From Typhlomys cinereus (taxonomy: Eukaryota > Chordata > Mammalia > Rodentia > Platacanthomyidae), in assembly GCA_023101885.1 (NCBI GenBank), contig JALPQD010000004.1:7159421-7223420 (forward strand): 64,000 nt of DNA. Direction: 5' to 3'. A program made the translations under genes and the position numbers. The notes under the pieces were generated by a model. It was not told where the DNA came from. It did no database searches and saw only the letters and a list, made by a program, of their open reading frames with translations. How positions within the stretch are numbered: the stretch's first letter is position 1; the number at the start of each line of letters is the position of its first letter. Shown here one piece after another: positions 21,368 to 32,236 of the stretch.

Positions 21368-21620
21368 ACGAGAATCGCTCCCGATAATTGGGGTTCCTAC
21401 TCGCCGCTCCTCTGTCTTCTATTTCACCCGAAAGATGCCTGGCAGTAATTGTCCACCCTCACCATAGAGAGGGAGGCGGCCTCCTTCTGTCCAATTGGGC
21501 TATTACCACCCCGGCCCACTTTCCCTTAAATGGCCTGGCTCGATTTGTCTCGGCATTTTCTAGAAGAGAGGACTCATATTTCTCAGCCTTGGGTAGAAAG
21601 GAGAGAAGATAGGAAAATTT
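21368..21620. promoter_or_regulatory. Candidate conserved non-coding element
   Basis: Contains cccgataattggggttcc, gcagtaattgtcc, ccaattgggctattacc and cttaaatggcctggct. Several TAATTG/CAATTA cores in 250 bp without simple repeats. Enhancer-like by composition only. Confidence 0.4.
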
Positions 21621-21668
21621 GCTTTGTCTGTGCGGAGTGAAAGGCAGTGAGATTGCACCTCGTGTTTG

Positions 21669-21705
21669 CTTTTTTTTTTTTTTTTTAATAAAAAAATTTA
21701 AAACC
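21669..21705. repeat. T-run followed by A/T-rich stretch
   Basis: About 18 T residues then aataaaaaaattt. It may be the tail of a degraded retroposon. Confidence 0.6.
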
Positions 21706-21721
21706 ACGTGGCTAGTGTGTG

Positions 21722-21785
21722 GCTCCCATTTTGCAGATGGGGAAACTGAGGCTGGTCACTGTTCTAATCCCAACAGCGGGTTCAA
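21722..21785 (-). repeat. MIR fragment, antisense
   Basis: cccattttgcagatggggaa followed by actgaggctggtcactg is the reverse complement of the MIR segment with cctcagtttccccatctg. Confidence 0.6.
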
Positions 21786-22189
21786 CGTGTTTGTGGGTGT
21801 TTGCTTCTGTGCACATTGGGGTGAAATTGCTGCAAACTTTCTACCCTTCCTGTGGTCGCCAGGGAAACAACGTGGATGGTTTTGTAAAGAGGTTTCCCCA
21901 GCTTTTGGTTTAGCAGAACTGTTGGAAAAAAGGAGAGGGAGGAGAAGGGGCACGAGCCCCCCTCCCCCACCCTGGGTTGCAGCCACAAAGACTAAGGTTT
22001 ATTCTGAATTCTATCCAGGGCATAGCAATTTCCCCATGGGATGGAAATCTCTACTGTTTAGGAGTTAGGGGTACAAGTCATTTAATGGTTGGAATGGGGG
22101 GAGGGCTTAGGTTTGGGGTCCGTTGCTTGCTCAGTCTCCTTAGGGTGCCCGGGTTTATCTGGTTTGTTTTCTTTATTGGGTTCTGCTAA

Positions 22190-22380
22190 CACTTGTCCTT
22201 GGAGCAATTAATTTAGCTTCTCCGATGTTTTGTCTCCTCATTTCTGATTCATTGAGAATTGAATGAGCCCCGGGCTGACTGGGAGACTCAGATCCCCCCA
22301 GACCCCCAGGCCTGCCCAGTGGAGTAACCAAGGAGGGCGGTAAATAAAGGTAAGGAGCTCGGGATTCTATAAAGGCAGGA
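22190..22380. promoter_or_regulatory. Candidate conserved non-coding element
   Basis: gagcaattaatttagcttc, gattcattgagaattgaatg and ggcggtaaataaaggtaagg. TAAT-type, SOX-like CATTGAG and forkhead-like TAAATA motifs occur close together. Confidence 0.4.
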
Positions 22381-22589
22381 ATGACTTTTGGAAGAGAGAA
22401 CATTCCAGGAGGTGGTGAGGCTGCTCTGGGAGCAGCTGGTGCATCAAGCACTGGGACGGGAGAATCCACAGGGAAGCGGGGAGGAGGGAGTGAGGCAGGT
22501 TGGCCATGCAGGAGGGGAGGGAAAGCTGCCCTCCGAAAGGGAATCTTTTCTGGGGGGGAGTGGGGAGGGTGTCCCGGAGGGATTGACTG

Positions 22590-22642
22590 CCACGCATTTG
22601 AGGCCAGCCTGGGCTACAATGTCAGACTCAATAACCACGCGT
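22590..22642 (+). repeat. B1 fragment
   Basis: catttgaggccagcctgggc followed by tacaatgtcagactcaata: the central part of B1 only. Confidence 0.6.
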
Positions 22643-22824
22643 GGCAGAGATTGGAAACCCTGAGTCGCACCAGCTCTCGGGTCCTGTTCGTGAAGTTTGA
22701 CCACTTTCCACGAAATTGGTCCCCAACATCACTACTGGGCGTTGACACCTCTCCCAGGAGGACCCCAGACTAGCCAGAGGGAGGTGCCGGACTGATAATG
22801 TCTTATTCTGCTCAGGGATTCTGA

Positions 22825-23330
22825 CTCTGGCTGGGGCCTCCTCCTCCCCCTCTCCCCCTCTTCCTCCTTCCCCCCCTTCCCTCCGTCCCTCTCCTTCCTC
22901 CCCTTCCCCTCTCCTTTCAGAGCGGTTTACAAAGCCCACACCCTGTAGGAACATCTCTATCTGTCACCAAGGCACCCCCACACCTACTTCTTCTCCCTTC
23001 CCACCCACGTGCCTTGCCAAAGCACCACAAGATGTGGGGCGGGAGGGGGAGGAGGGGTGCAGAAGAGGAGTGTGGCTTTAAGCCAGACCTGGCTGGGGGG
23101 GGAGCAGGACCTAGTCCCCAGAAAAAGACCAATGTCCTCCTCCCTCTCTCCTGCTCCCCCCCTTCTGCTCCCCCCTTTTTGCTCCCCCCCCCCCACCATT
23201 CTGCAACCCCACCTCCTGGATCGGCTCTGAAAGAAATACTTTTGGATATGTCGGAGCTTTGTTGGGGTGGGTTGGGCAAACCCAGCATAAAGGGGAGGGA
23301 GAGGGGAGGGAGGGGGCAGCGGGGTGGGGT
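22825..23330. repeat. C/T-rich and G-rich low-complexity blocks
   Basis: Pyrimidine-rich 22830-22920, C runs at 23155-23210 and a G-rich tract at 23290-23338. Several G-run clusters could form quadruplexes. Confidence 0.6.
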
Positions 23331-23339
23331 GGGGGGAAT

Positions 23340-23745
23340 TAAGCGCTTTTACCGGAGTGAAGAAATCAGCTGAAGAACCAGCCGCAGAACAAAGGGTATA
23401 GTCGGAGTGCACGGCCGGCTGAATGGGGGCCGAGCCCCTGAAGTTTGTAAAACCCCTCCTCGCACACTAAGCTTTCCTGACTAACTTCTGCAAAGAACAA
23501 ACGGAGCCAGGGGGAGGAAAACACAGTCAGGGGAGGGGAAGGAGGGGGGAATGACCCGGACGAGGGCCCCCGAGAAACCCTAAAAGAAAGGTAATCCCTC
23601 GGGCACTTTGCCCTGGGGAGCCTCCGGGGATCTGATTAAAGCTTGCAGTGGAAGCTATCCCTCTATTCACTTGCAAGGCGCGGGATTTACAAGAAAAGAG
23701 CGAGAAGAATGGGGGACAGGAGAAAAGGGGAATTATTCCTGTCTC
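23340..23745. promoter_or_regulatory. Candidate conserved or promoter-proximal element
   Basis: Unique sequence with low repeat content: gaattaagcgcttttaccgg, caaagggtatagtcggagt, gatctgattaaagcttgc and aaggcgcgggatttacaag. No TATA box with a matching start site and no splice donor could be assigned, so this may be an enhancer or a distal promoter. Confidence 0.35.
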
Positions 23746-23939
23746 TCCGCTTGCCGGGCTCTCCTCTGCCCCCCATGCCAGACAAGACAAGGCTCAGGGG
23801 ATGGGAGAAATCCGTGTGCCCCTCCCCCGCCCCCTGGACCTCCTCCAACCCGGGATTGGGGGGGGGGGCTTTCCCGCACACCCACATTTGCACGCACACA
23901 ACACACGCAGACACCCAAGGGCGCATGCTAGTGAGCAGG

Positions 23940-24080
23940 ACTGCGAATCCAAGTCAGACTCAAGAGAGAATTACCCAATTAACCTTGGGTCCCTGCCTGA
24001 CAGGGATCTAATCAAACCCACCTTCCTGTTCTCTGTGCCCAAAGCCTTTGGTCAGGCTGCAAAGGGTTGAGGAGGTGGCT
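23940..24080. promoter_or_regulatory. Candidate conserved element
   Basis: gagaattacccaattaacct and ggatctaatcaaaccc (TAATTA/TAATC-like). It directly continues the 23.3-24.5 kb cluster. Confidence 0.3.
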
Positions 24081-24354
24081 TGTCAAGACCGTGAAGGCAG
24101 AGCGTCCTGGGGCGACAGGTTCAGCTTCTTAAGGAAGCTCAAGAAGTGCAGAGAGGGTTCTGTCTGTCCCTTCTGTCCAAAGACACCTGGGTGAGTCCTG
24201 CCTCAGGACCTTTGCATGCACACCGGGAGCCTTGGCAAGGTCCCTGTTCCCACCCTTGGGCAGATCAGATTAGAGAAGTCTCCCTTCCTCCACCCACCCT
24301 CTCTCCCAGACTATCCCCAATTTTTCCTCATTCCCAGCTCTCCAAAGACTTTGA

Positions 24355-24480
24355 GACTCAGTAATTTACAGTAAATGTAAATTAGAATAAACGTGTGAAA
24401 CATCATTTATGATTCATATGATATAAATACAAGTGTAAACACGCTTGTAATGTGTGAAAGATCAGGAACGTTTATTTCCT
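24355..24480. promoter_or_regulatory. AT-rich island with palindromes
   Basis: Perfect inverted repeat aatttaca (24363-24370) / tgtaaatt (24376-24383) with a 5-base spacer, and a near-palindrome acaagtgt...acacgcttgt at 24429-24448. Also catcatttatgattcatatg. Either a conserved element or the end of an old DNA transposon. Confidence 0.35.
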
Positions 24481-24599
24481 GGTGTGCTTGTTCAGTTCGA
24501 TTTTATCAGCAACTTGAGGATAGGAGACAGGAGCTACTTAGCCCACCCAGCAACTCCAGGGCTGAGGCAGGTGTGGGGCCTGAGGGGCTACTGAAAATC

Positions 24600-24652
24600 T
24601 TTAGTGAATGAATGAATGAATGAATTAACGAACAAACGAATGAATGGACGGA
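24600..24652. repeat. (GAAT)n microsatellite
   Basis: tgaatgaatgaatgaatgaa followed by aacgaac variants. Confidence 0.9.
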
Positions 24653-24749
24653 GGTCTAAGTCAGGAAGGGCTGGTGCAGTATGCACAGTGCTTAGAATCC
24701 AAGAAGATATTTCAATGTCAGGCTCCTTTAAAACCAAAAGGAGGTACTA

Positions 24750-24925
24750 GCCTGTGAGGTTGGCTCCATGGCTAAAGTTGCCTGTGGCCAAGCCTGCAGA
24801 CCTGGGTTTGATCCCCAGAACCCATAGGGTGGAAAGAGACAGCTGACTTTTGAAAGTTGTCCTCTGACCTCCAATGGCACCAGGACACACACACACAATA
24901 AATAAATAAAAATGTTAAGAGAGGA
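24750..24925 (+). repeat. B3-like SINE
   Basis: ggttggctccatggctaaag, gtggccaagcctgcagacct, ggtttgatccccagaaccca, gaaagttgtcctctgacctc, then (CA)n and aataaataaataaa. Complete B3 layout with an A-rich tail. Confidence 0.85.
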
Positions 24926-25019
24926 ACCATTAATATAATAATAATGTATGCATAATACTGAGTCTAGCCTGGATCTTATTCTTTCTAACAATATGATCAC
25001 AAAATGCATTTTTTTAATT

Positions 25020-25080
25020 CACTTTTTTGTGGTGCTGTGCATGGAACTCGGGGCTTCACACCCTATCACTGAGCCACCTC
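25020..25080 (-). repeat. ID-like fragment, antisense
   Basis: gtgctgtgcatggaactcgg, ggcttcacaccctatcactg and agccacctc follow the reversed ID element. Confidence 0.45.
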
Positions 25081-25245
25081 CTCTTCTTCCTCCTGTTTCT
25101 CCTGTTCCTCCTCCTCTTTCTTCTCCTGTTTCTCCTCTTCTTCCTCCTCCTCTTCCTCCTCTTGTCCACCCTCTTCTTCTTCATCCTCCCTTCCCTTTTC
25201 TTCTTGCTTCTCCTCTTCCTCTATCTTCCTCTTCTTCTCGAGAGG
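25078..25245. repeat. Polypyrimidine (CTT/CCT)n tract
   Basis: About 165 bp almost entirely C and T; TCCTCC and TTCTTC units. Leu/Phe/Pro-rich ORFs across it are artefacts. Confidence 0.9.
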
Positions 25246-25329
25246 CGGTCTAGTGTTCCCCTAGCAGATAGCTCAGGTGGTCCTCCTGTCTCCGCCTCCC
25301 CGGTAGCTCAGGCCACAGGTGTGGGCCTC

Positions 25330-25790
25330 CCTGCTCCACCGACTCTTCCTGAGTTGCTGCCCCAGGTGTCCTGCTCCGGTGACCTTCTGACTCCCCAGCT
25401 GGGAACGAAGCATCCAACCACTTGCTCCTCGAACACCTTCACGTCACAGCTTTCCTTTTGCTTTGGGCCTTCATGTGTTTCTGTTTGCTAAAAGCCACAT
25501 TGAGTTGCTGCTTTAGCTACTTTTCTTGTGGCTGTGACGAAGTTCTTGGCAAGATGCAATCTGAGGAAGGAAAGGTTAACTTCCTCTTAGACATTCCCCC
25601 ACAGTAGCAGGGAAGACTGGCCGGCAGAGGCTCGAGGCAGCTGCTCCCCGGGCGGGCGCAGGCTGGAAGCAGAGACCCAGCCCAGTGCTCCCGCGGGAGG
25701 TGGCGGCGGAGACAGGAGAATCCACCAGAAGCTCAGTAAGCAGCACAAACTGACTGCTAGGAAGTTGCTTTCTGGATTCACAGGTGCTGT
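25330..25790. other. Unique DNA, nothing recognised
   Basis: No clear repeat or exon. Confidence 0.4.
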
Positions 25791-25794
25791 GTGG

Positions 25795-26063
25795 CACACA
25801 TGCACACGCACACACACACACACGCACGCACACATGCACACACACGTGCATGCACACATGCACGCACACGTGCATGCACACATACACTTGTGCTCACACA
25901 TACAGGCATGCACTACACACATCCACACACACACATATGCTGACATGCACACATCACACACGCACACATGCACATACATGCATGTACACATGCATGCCGC
26001 TCGTGCATGCACACGTACACTCATGCTCACACACACTGGCATGCACTATACACATACGCAGAC
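25795..26063. repeat. CA/ATGC alternating array
   Basis: CACACG, CATGCA and CACGTGCATG units, ending in acaataaataaa. Confidence 0.95.
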
Positions 26064-26069
26064 ACAATA

Positions 26070-26480
26070 AATAAAAAGATGACAGATGATTGATGCATAG
26101 ATAATAGATAGATGATAGATACAAAGATAAATAGATACAGATGATAGGTAGATGACACATAAATAGATATGCTAGATGATAAATAAATATAAATAGATGA
26201 TAGAAGAAGATAGAGATAATAGATGATTAATAGGTACATAGATACATAGATAAACAGATGTGTATAGATGATACATAAATAGATATACTAGATGATAGAT
26301 AAATAAGTATAAATAGATGATACACACATACATACCTAGAGACATAGATAAATAGATATGGGTAGATGATATGTAAGTAGATATACATAAATAGATATAC
26401 TAGATGTTAGATAAATAGAAAGAAATGATAGAAGATGATAGATAAGTAGATAGATGATAGATGACAGATAATAGACAGAC

Positions 26481-26520
<40 letters not shown>
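26070..26520. repeat. GATA/AATA array ending in (AGAC)n(AG)n
   Basis: Degenerate GATA, GATG and AAATAGATA units to about 26470, then gacagacagacag and about 20 AG units to 26519. Confidence 0.95.
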
Positions 26521-26521
<1 letters not shown>

Positions 26522-26844
26522 CAAAATAAACCTTTAGAAAGACAAAGAATTCTGGCTCCATAGAGGTCAAGTACAAAGCTTCCTGTCTGGTACAACTTGA
26601 GCCCATCGAGATGCCAATGGGTAGATTTCAGCTTGAGGCCCCCACACCCCAGCGTGCCACACCAACTTGTTGGAGGAGCGTTTAGGAACGTGGGAGGGAG
26701 TCGGCGACTGACCCCTGACTGTCCCCAGCCCTCCTGCTCCCCGGGGCCTTCGGCAGAGGAAAAGAAAGGGAAAGGGAGTTTGACAGAGACAAGCGGGTTC
26801 TCGAGTGGAGGTGGGCGCCTCGCCGGCAGAGCACACGCACACCC

Positions 26845-27010
26845 GCACCTCAATTACACCTCGGGAAGCAGAGCTAATGGAAGCGAGATTGATTCCAAGA
26901 TAACAATTAAGGAGCATTTTAATCCCTGCTGTGATTGCGACACACAGTTTATTTTTAATTTGTATCCATAATAAAAAATAATAATTAAAAGGGCTGGCAA
27001 ATTGCAGCTT
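26845..27010. promoter_or_regulatory. Candidate conserved non-coding element
   Basis: Caattacacctcgggaagc, gagctaatggaagcgagatt, gataacaattaaggagcat, gtttatttttaatttg and aataataattaaaaggg. Dense TAAT, GATAAC and CAATTA motifs without repeat structure. Confidence 0.45.
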
Positions 27011-27117
27011 TCAGGGAGGAATGAGATTTACTCCGCCCACCTTCACCCCCGTCAGGAACACGCTCCCCTCCCCTGCGCCCCCTCCCACACTCTCCTGCTT
27101 AGAAGCCACAGACCCCA

Positions 27118-27200
27118 CTTTAAATATAGAGATTCCTTAATTAAAGGAGGCGAGAAGTGAACTTTATTTAGTGCGGACAAGGTGCCGCACAATGCTGAAG
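27118..27200. promoter_or_regulatory. Candidate conserved element
   Basis: ctttaaatatagagattcc, ttaattaaaggaggcgagaa and actttatttagtgcggac, 100 bp downstream of the previous island; the two may be one element. Confidence 0.35.
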
Positions 27201-27519
27201 TGTGCTCGGGCACGTTAGTGCACACAGTGCTTAGGCGAACCCCAGAAAGAGCCCAGCTCCTCTGGCCTTGAAGGAGTTGAGGGCAGATTCACAGTTGAGG
27301 GGTGCGTGGCTGGCTGGCGCCGTGCAGGAGTCAGTGGGGCAGATTCCTCCCTCTCACAGCCTCTCCAGGGCCCAAGTGCACTATCTTCTCCAGCCAAGCA
27401 CACAGCCGCCCTCACATCCTTCCCAGGTGCCACCAATCCCAAGTCAGATTTGACACCTGGCCAGAGAGGAGGGTATGCCCTGCACAGAGCCCCAGCTGCT
27501 CCCATGTGGGAAGGAGGGG

Positions 27520-27640
27520 AGGAAGAGAAGGAGGAAGAGGAGGAGGAAGAGAAAGAAGAGGAAGAGGAGGCATTAGAAGAGGAAGAGGAGGGGAAAGAGG
27601 AAGAGGAAGAGAGGGAGGAGGAAGCAGAGGAAGACACCCA
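27520..27640. repeat. (GAG/GAA)n polypurine array
   Basis: Pure A/G tract. It gives a Glu-rich ORF on + and a Ser/Phe-rich one on -, both explained by the triplet repeat. Confidence 0.9.
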
Positions 27641-27871
27641 GGATTCACCATCAGAAGCCCACCCTTGATGCCCATCTTCTAGGCTACTGTCCCACGCGAT
27701 GCAGCATCCACTGGGCATCGATACTTAAGCACTGAAATCCCCATAACAGAAGCATCTATCAAGGACCTCTGCAGCTGCCTGTGGGTGCGACCTCCCCATC
27801 CTTGGTCCTTTGGAGATTGAGCGTGATGGAGAAGAAGCTCTCTCAGAAGCCAGTCACTCAACCATGGTTCC

Positions 27872-27952
27872 CACCAGCGGCCTGACTTGAACCCAAGGCA
27901 CAGGTGTGACTGGCCAGCACCCTTGGGGTCCTGACCACTGCACCATGCCCAC
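27872..27952 (-). repeat. MIR fragment, antisense
   Basis: ggcctgacttgaacccaagg followed by ggtcctgaccactgcaccat matches the reversed MIR B box and head (cttaaccactatgctat). Confidence 0.45.
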
Positions 27953-28414
27953 CCCAACCTCCACCCATTGTATTGTGTCCAGCGCTGAATCCCACCACCT
28001 TCACAGTGGTTCCCAAGCAACTGGGCATCACAAGCCCTTCACAAAGACAGGTCCTGTGTCCTCCTGGGCCTCCGTGTGCACAGGGCATAAGTCCCACACC
28101 CCGCCCCTCAGGGTAGAGCCTCCCCATCTCCCAGGGTAGAGCTCCTTGTCCAAATCAGAGAGGAGAAATCCTCCATGAATGGCTGCAGAAGACGCCCGCC
28201 CTCCTGGTGTGGCTGCCGGAGCGGTGAGAGCTTGGGGAGACACACTCTGGGATGATTCCCTCCTGTCTCCACCAGCCAAGATCAAGTTTCAGCCAAGGAT
28301 CAGGCTGGGCTTGTGCTTAATCTGTAGCATAAATGTCTGATATGGGTTTTTTTGGGGGGGGAACAGAGAGAGGTATGGGTTGGTGTCTAGGAACTAGAGA
28401 GACTCAGTGAGGGC

Positions 28415-28905
28415 CATACACACACATACACATATACACATACACACATACATATACACATGCACACATATGCACACATGCATAAGTATACATACATACG
28501 TGTATGCACACGTTCACATATACACATGCATACATATACATACACACATGCATACACATGTATGCACATACGCACACATATACAAACATGCATGCATACA
28601 TGCACACATACAAAATACATATACATACACATACACAATTTACATGCATATATGCATACATACTTGGATACATACATACATGTGTATACACACATATGTA
28701 CGTACATACACATGCATACACATACATCCATACATGCATGCACACATGAACATGCATACACACAGGTACACACAGACATATACAGATATATACATGTGCA
28801 TGCACACATGTACATACATATATACACACATGCACATGCAGGTGTGCACATACATACACAGACATGCACATGCATGCATGCACATACATGCGCATACACA
28901 GGCAC
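28415..28905. repeat. CACATA/ATGCATACA array
   Basis: About 490 bp of alternating purine-pyrimidine units; the open frames on both strands are artefacts. Confidence 0.95.
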
Positions 28906-29084
28906 CACTTAGGAGGAGGAAGGTGGAAATGGGGTGTGAAGTGAGGGGGGAACTGTCCACCATAGATGAGTGAGTGAAGATACCTCTGAGGGTCTGGCTT
29001 AACTTTCTCTCAGACCCCAGGAACTGGATAGATGGGGGGAACTGGATCTGTGGGACACCACTACCACCCCACAGCAGAAACAAG

Positions 29085-29345
29085 AGACATTAATTAAAAA
29101 CAGTTGCTGCCCCCTTCCCAGATCTAGAGTGTAGTGCGCGGGAAGAAAAGTAATTTGATGCCGATAAATTACAATTATAAAAACTTCGTAACAGTCAGGA
29201 ACAGCCCAGCCACCACTGTTCTAATTGTACGTCATGGAATAATGAACATTAAGGATTTCATGTGAGATAATTAGCACGATCGAAAATAAAACACAACCCT
29301 CGTCATCCTCAAGTTTACAGGCGTGGCACAGAGACGTCGCATGAC
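29085..29345. promoter_or_regulatory. Strong candidate conserved non-coding element
   Basis: Unique AT-rich island: acattaattaaaaacag, gtaatttgatgccgataaat, tacaattataaaaacttcg, tgttctaattgtacgtcatg and gtgagataattagcacgatc. TAATTA/TAATTG/ATAAATTA cores and a CRE-like TACGTCA occur within 200 bp. No exon or repeat explains it. Confidence 0.5.
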
Positions 29346-30215
29346 GAATCTCTACTTGAGTCTGACGTACAATCCTAGGTCTTTTTCTTTCTTTTGGTCC
29401 TTGATGGGAACAGGCTCTTCCATCCCCCCCACACTGGGTCCTGTCCGGCCTCCATCCTGACAGGACAGCCAAGGTTTAACCCCAACACTCCTCTCCTCTG
29501 GCAGGCAGATTAATCCATCTCCTCCCTCATTTATCTCTGCTGGGGGGAAGAAAGAAAGAGGAAAAGTTGTTGCATAACTTCCGGGACCAGAGCCTTGACC
29601 AGGGCCACTGCCAGATCCACAGAACCACACCCCTTGCTCCGGGGTTCAGGGTGGTGTCCTGCTGGAAGTCCTGGGTCAAAGCCAGGGGAAGACACTCATC
29701 CGAGGTTTCCCATGGCATTGAATGATCTGAACAGTTTCCAGTCGCCCATCCTGCACGCGTGCACCATCCCGCTCCTAGGATTGGACCTGTCGTTCGAATA
29801 TAATTATTTACCATAGCACATGGGTGCCACGCATAACTCTTTGCCCCATTTTGGATACCTCTTGGACTGTCCTATTTGGAGTGGAAGGTTGAAGCTGAGC
29901 ACATGAACGCCTCTCAGGGGTCTGCTTGTAAGAGGTGCAGCTGACAGACAGCACAGCCAACCAGGTCGCAGTGCAAGTCAGGGGTGGGAGGGTGGGGGGA
30001 GGGAGTGGCAGCTCCGTCTACAATGCACAGCGTGCAGATGTAGAACATTCCAGTCCCCAGAAAGATGCTTCCTTAGAGCATCTTCTCTCTAAGCTTTCTG
30101 AATCCAGGCTTCCTCTCCCTACAGCTACTGTGTCTTTTCTAGAATAATCCCTGTCAACAGAATCACACCATCACAACCTGTCTTCCTGACTGCCTTGTCT
30201 GTGACATCATGGATG
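29346..30215. other. Unique DNA, nothing recognised
   Basis: A short AT-rich patch at 29790-29815 (cgaatataattatttacc) may be another small element. Confidence 0.4.
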
Positions 30216-30219
30216 CCGG

Positions 30220-30480
30220 CGGTTCTTTCCTTTTTATGACTGAGTAGTATTCCACCAAATGCACGTGTCTTCATTTGATATCACTCCTAATCAATGGATA
30301 TTATCACTATTTGACTTGTTATTGCATTGAGGGATTCAAAGTTATTTTTAAATATATTTTCCAGGCACAAACTTTCTGCTTGTCCCCCCCCCTTTCAAAT
30401 AGCTTCCCCAATTCCGAATTGCCATCTCAGTATTCTTTGGAATAGCAAACTTCTGTTTTGGTCATCTGTGATCTTCACTA
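30220..30480 (-). repeat. Old L1 3'-end fragment, antisense
   Basis: tgactgagtagtattccacc, then cctaatcaatggatattatc is the reverse of the L1 ORF2 C-terminal region, heavily diverged. Confidence 0.6.
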
Positions 30481-30539
30481 GTGCGTATACTCTGTATAGG
30501 CTTTCTAAGAAATGCCTGTGTGACTCAGGATCACAGAAC

Positions 30540-30710
30540 AGAGGAACATGGTGATGTACGCCTTGTCATCCCCGTCTCAGGAGACTCAATAGGTGGAGGT
30601 AGGAGGATCCGGAGTTCAAGATCATCCTCGGGTATAGGATCAGCTTGAGGCCAGCCTGGGCTACATAAGACCCTGTCTCAAAAATAATAATAATAATAAA
30701 GGAACACACC
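30540..30710 (+). repeat. B1-type SINE with internal duplication
   Basis: catggtgatgtacgccttgt, ggtaggaggatccggagttc, gaggccagcctgggctacat, ccctgtctcaaaaataataa. Two contact points for the B1 middle (aagatcatcctcgggtatag, then the ggccagcctgggctac copy) suggest a duplicated segment. It ends in (AATA)n. Confidence 0.75.
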
Positions 30711-30721
30711 ACCAACAACAT

Positions 30722-31040
30722 GTGATAGTTTGATTCAGGTACCATCTGTTAACAGTTACAGGCTGAGCCTGGGACACAGCTGTGAAGAATTGATAGTTAA
30801 GGCCTTGAACACGTCTGCAGGAGATTGTTCAATTGATGTGGGAGACCCAGCCCATAGTGGGCGGCACTCTGCAGTGGTGCACCGGATAAAAGGAAGTGTG
30901 CAAGGGGCAGGGACTTCCCTCTCTTTGACCCTATGTTGACCTTGTGTTGAGCTCACTGCTGGTCTGCTGATGCCTTTCTTCGCCGCTCCCACTCGTGCTG
31001 CTTCTGCCGCTGTTCTTAGCTGGAGTCAGAGCCCAGCCTC
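30722..31040 (+). repeat. Diverged interspersed repeat, copy related to 37375-37690
   Basis: Shares with the second copy the path gatagttaaggcc, attgatgtgggagacccag, cccatagtgggcggc. The layout resembles a common mammalian interspersed repeat seen in rodents, but I could not name its family. Confidence 0.45.
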
Positions 31041-31499
31041 CTGGGCCTTATCGCTGCATCTTCAGGCCTCCAGCGTGACTGATGTTTAGGAATCCTTTGG
31101 TCTTCAGGGTCTTCAGCCACTGTCAGGGACGACTGTGAGATCTTCCAGGGACCCTTCTGCTGAGATGCCGAGCTCAAGGGCTGAGCTCTGCTCACATCTT
31201 GAATGTGTATATGCATCCATCCCCTCGTCCTTGTGGCCCTAGGGAACTCTGAGCCAGTGGGCTTGTTGTTGGTCGAAGGCCTGGCATAAGAATTGGCATT
31301 CTCTCTCTGCACTGGCGACCCTCTCGTCCAGGCATTGATTACAAAAATAGGACCTTCATTCTTCACTTTACTTACACAGTGTCACTGTGAACTGTTGTCA
31401 TTCCCCGGGCCATGCTCTGAGTTTGGGGAAGTGGCTCTTTATTCTGCCCAGATGTCATCTGGATACTTCTACCGAGCTTCCCTTTGTGGCATGAAATCT

Positions 31500-31506
31500 A
31501 TTTGCC

Positions 31507-31580
<74 letters not shown>

Positions 31581-31642
31581 TTCCTTCCTTCCTTCCTTCC
31601 TTTCTTTCTTCCTTCCTTTCTTTCGTTTGTTCATTTGTTCGT

Positions 31643-31693
<51 letters not shown>

Positions 31694-31790
31694 CTTTCTT
31701 TCTTTCTTTTTTCTCTCTCTCTTCACTCTTTCATTTTCTTTCTTTCTCTCTCTCTCTCTCCTCTCTCTTTCTTTCTCTCTTTCTTGTGGG
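31500..31790. repeat. (TTTC)n array
   Basis: About 17 or more perfect TTTC units, TTCC variants, a second TTTC run, then CTCTCT. It creates a 272-codon Phe/Leu/Ser-rich ORF that is not a gene. Confidence 0.95.
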
Positions 31791-32045
31791 TATACCAAAG
31801 GGCACTTGATTGCGTGTGCCTGTGGAGGCCTGAAGATGCCACCACTGTTTCCCCCAGTGCTTTTTGTTTGTTTGTTTGTTTTTTCTTTACTAAATCACAA
31901 TTTACTGAACCACAAGTTATTTAGTAGCACTACAGAATTCCAAGCATTTACCCATGGTGTTTTTACATGGGACCTGGGATCTGAACTCAGGACCTTCTGC
32001 TCAGGGGCACAGCACAGGGGTCTAACCTGGGCACTGGCAGCAAGA
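31791..32045 (-). repeat. Lineage-specific SINE, family A, antisense, diverged
   Basis: gggcacttgattgcgtgtgc, ctgtggaggcctgaagatgc, a (TTTG)n insertion at 31866-31886, then tacatgggacctgggatctg and aactcaggaccttctgct. Interrupted and old. Confidence 0.6.
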
Positions 32046-32136
32046 GAACCCCAGGGCACGTATGTAGCATGGTGGAGCTGGGAAGGAGCTGAGGAGTCTC
32101 GTCCACTTTAGCAACAACATGAGTCCATGTTTCTAA

Positions 32137-32236
32137 ATGCTGGTGTCTAGAGGAGGAGGAGATGGAGGAGGAGGAAGAAGAAAGAGGAGAAGGAAGAACA
32201 TAAAGGAGGAGGAGGAGGAGGAAGAAAGAGGAGGAG
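32137..32236. repeat. Polypurine (GGA)n tract, left part
   Basis: GAGGAG/GAAGAA tract that ends at a SINE and resumes beyond it at 32521. Confidence 0.9.

Noticed and set aside
27215..27718. Glu-rich and Ser-rich ORFs resembling acidic nuclear proteins
   Set aside because: Created by the (GAG/GAA)n tract; no conserved flanking protein sequence.
31293..32111. 272-codon plus-strand ORF rich in Phe, Leu and Ser
   Set aside because: It runs across the (TTTC)n array and an antisense SINE; no domain and no start context.
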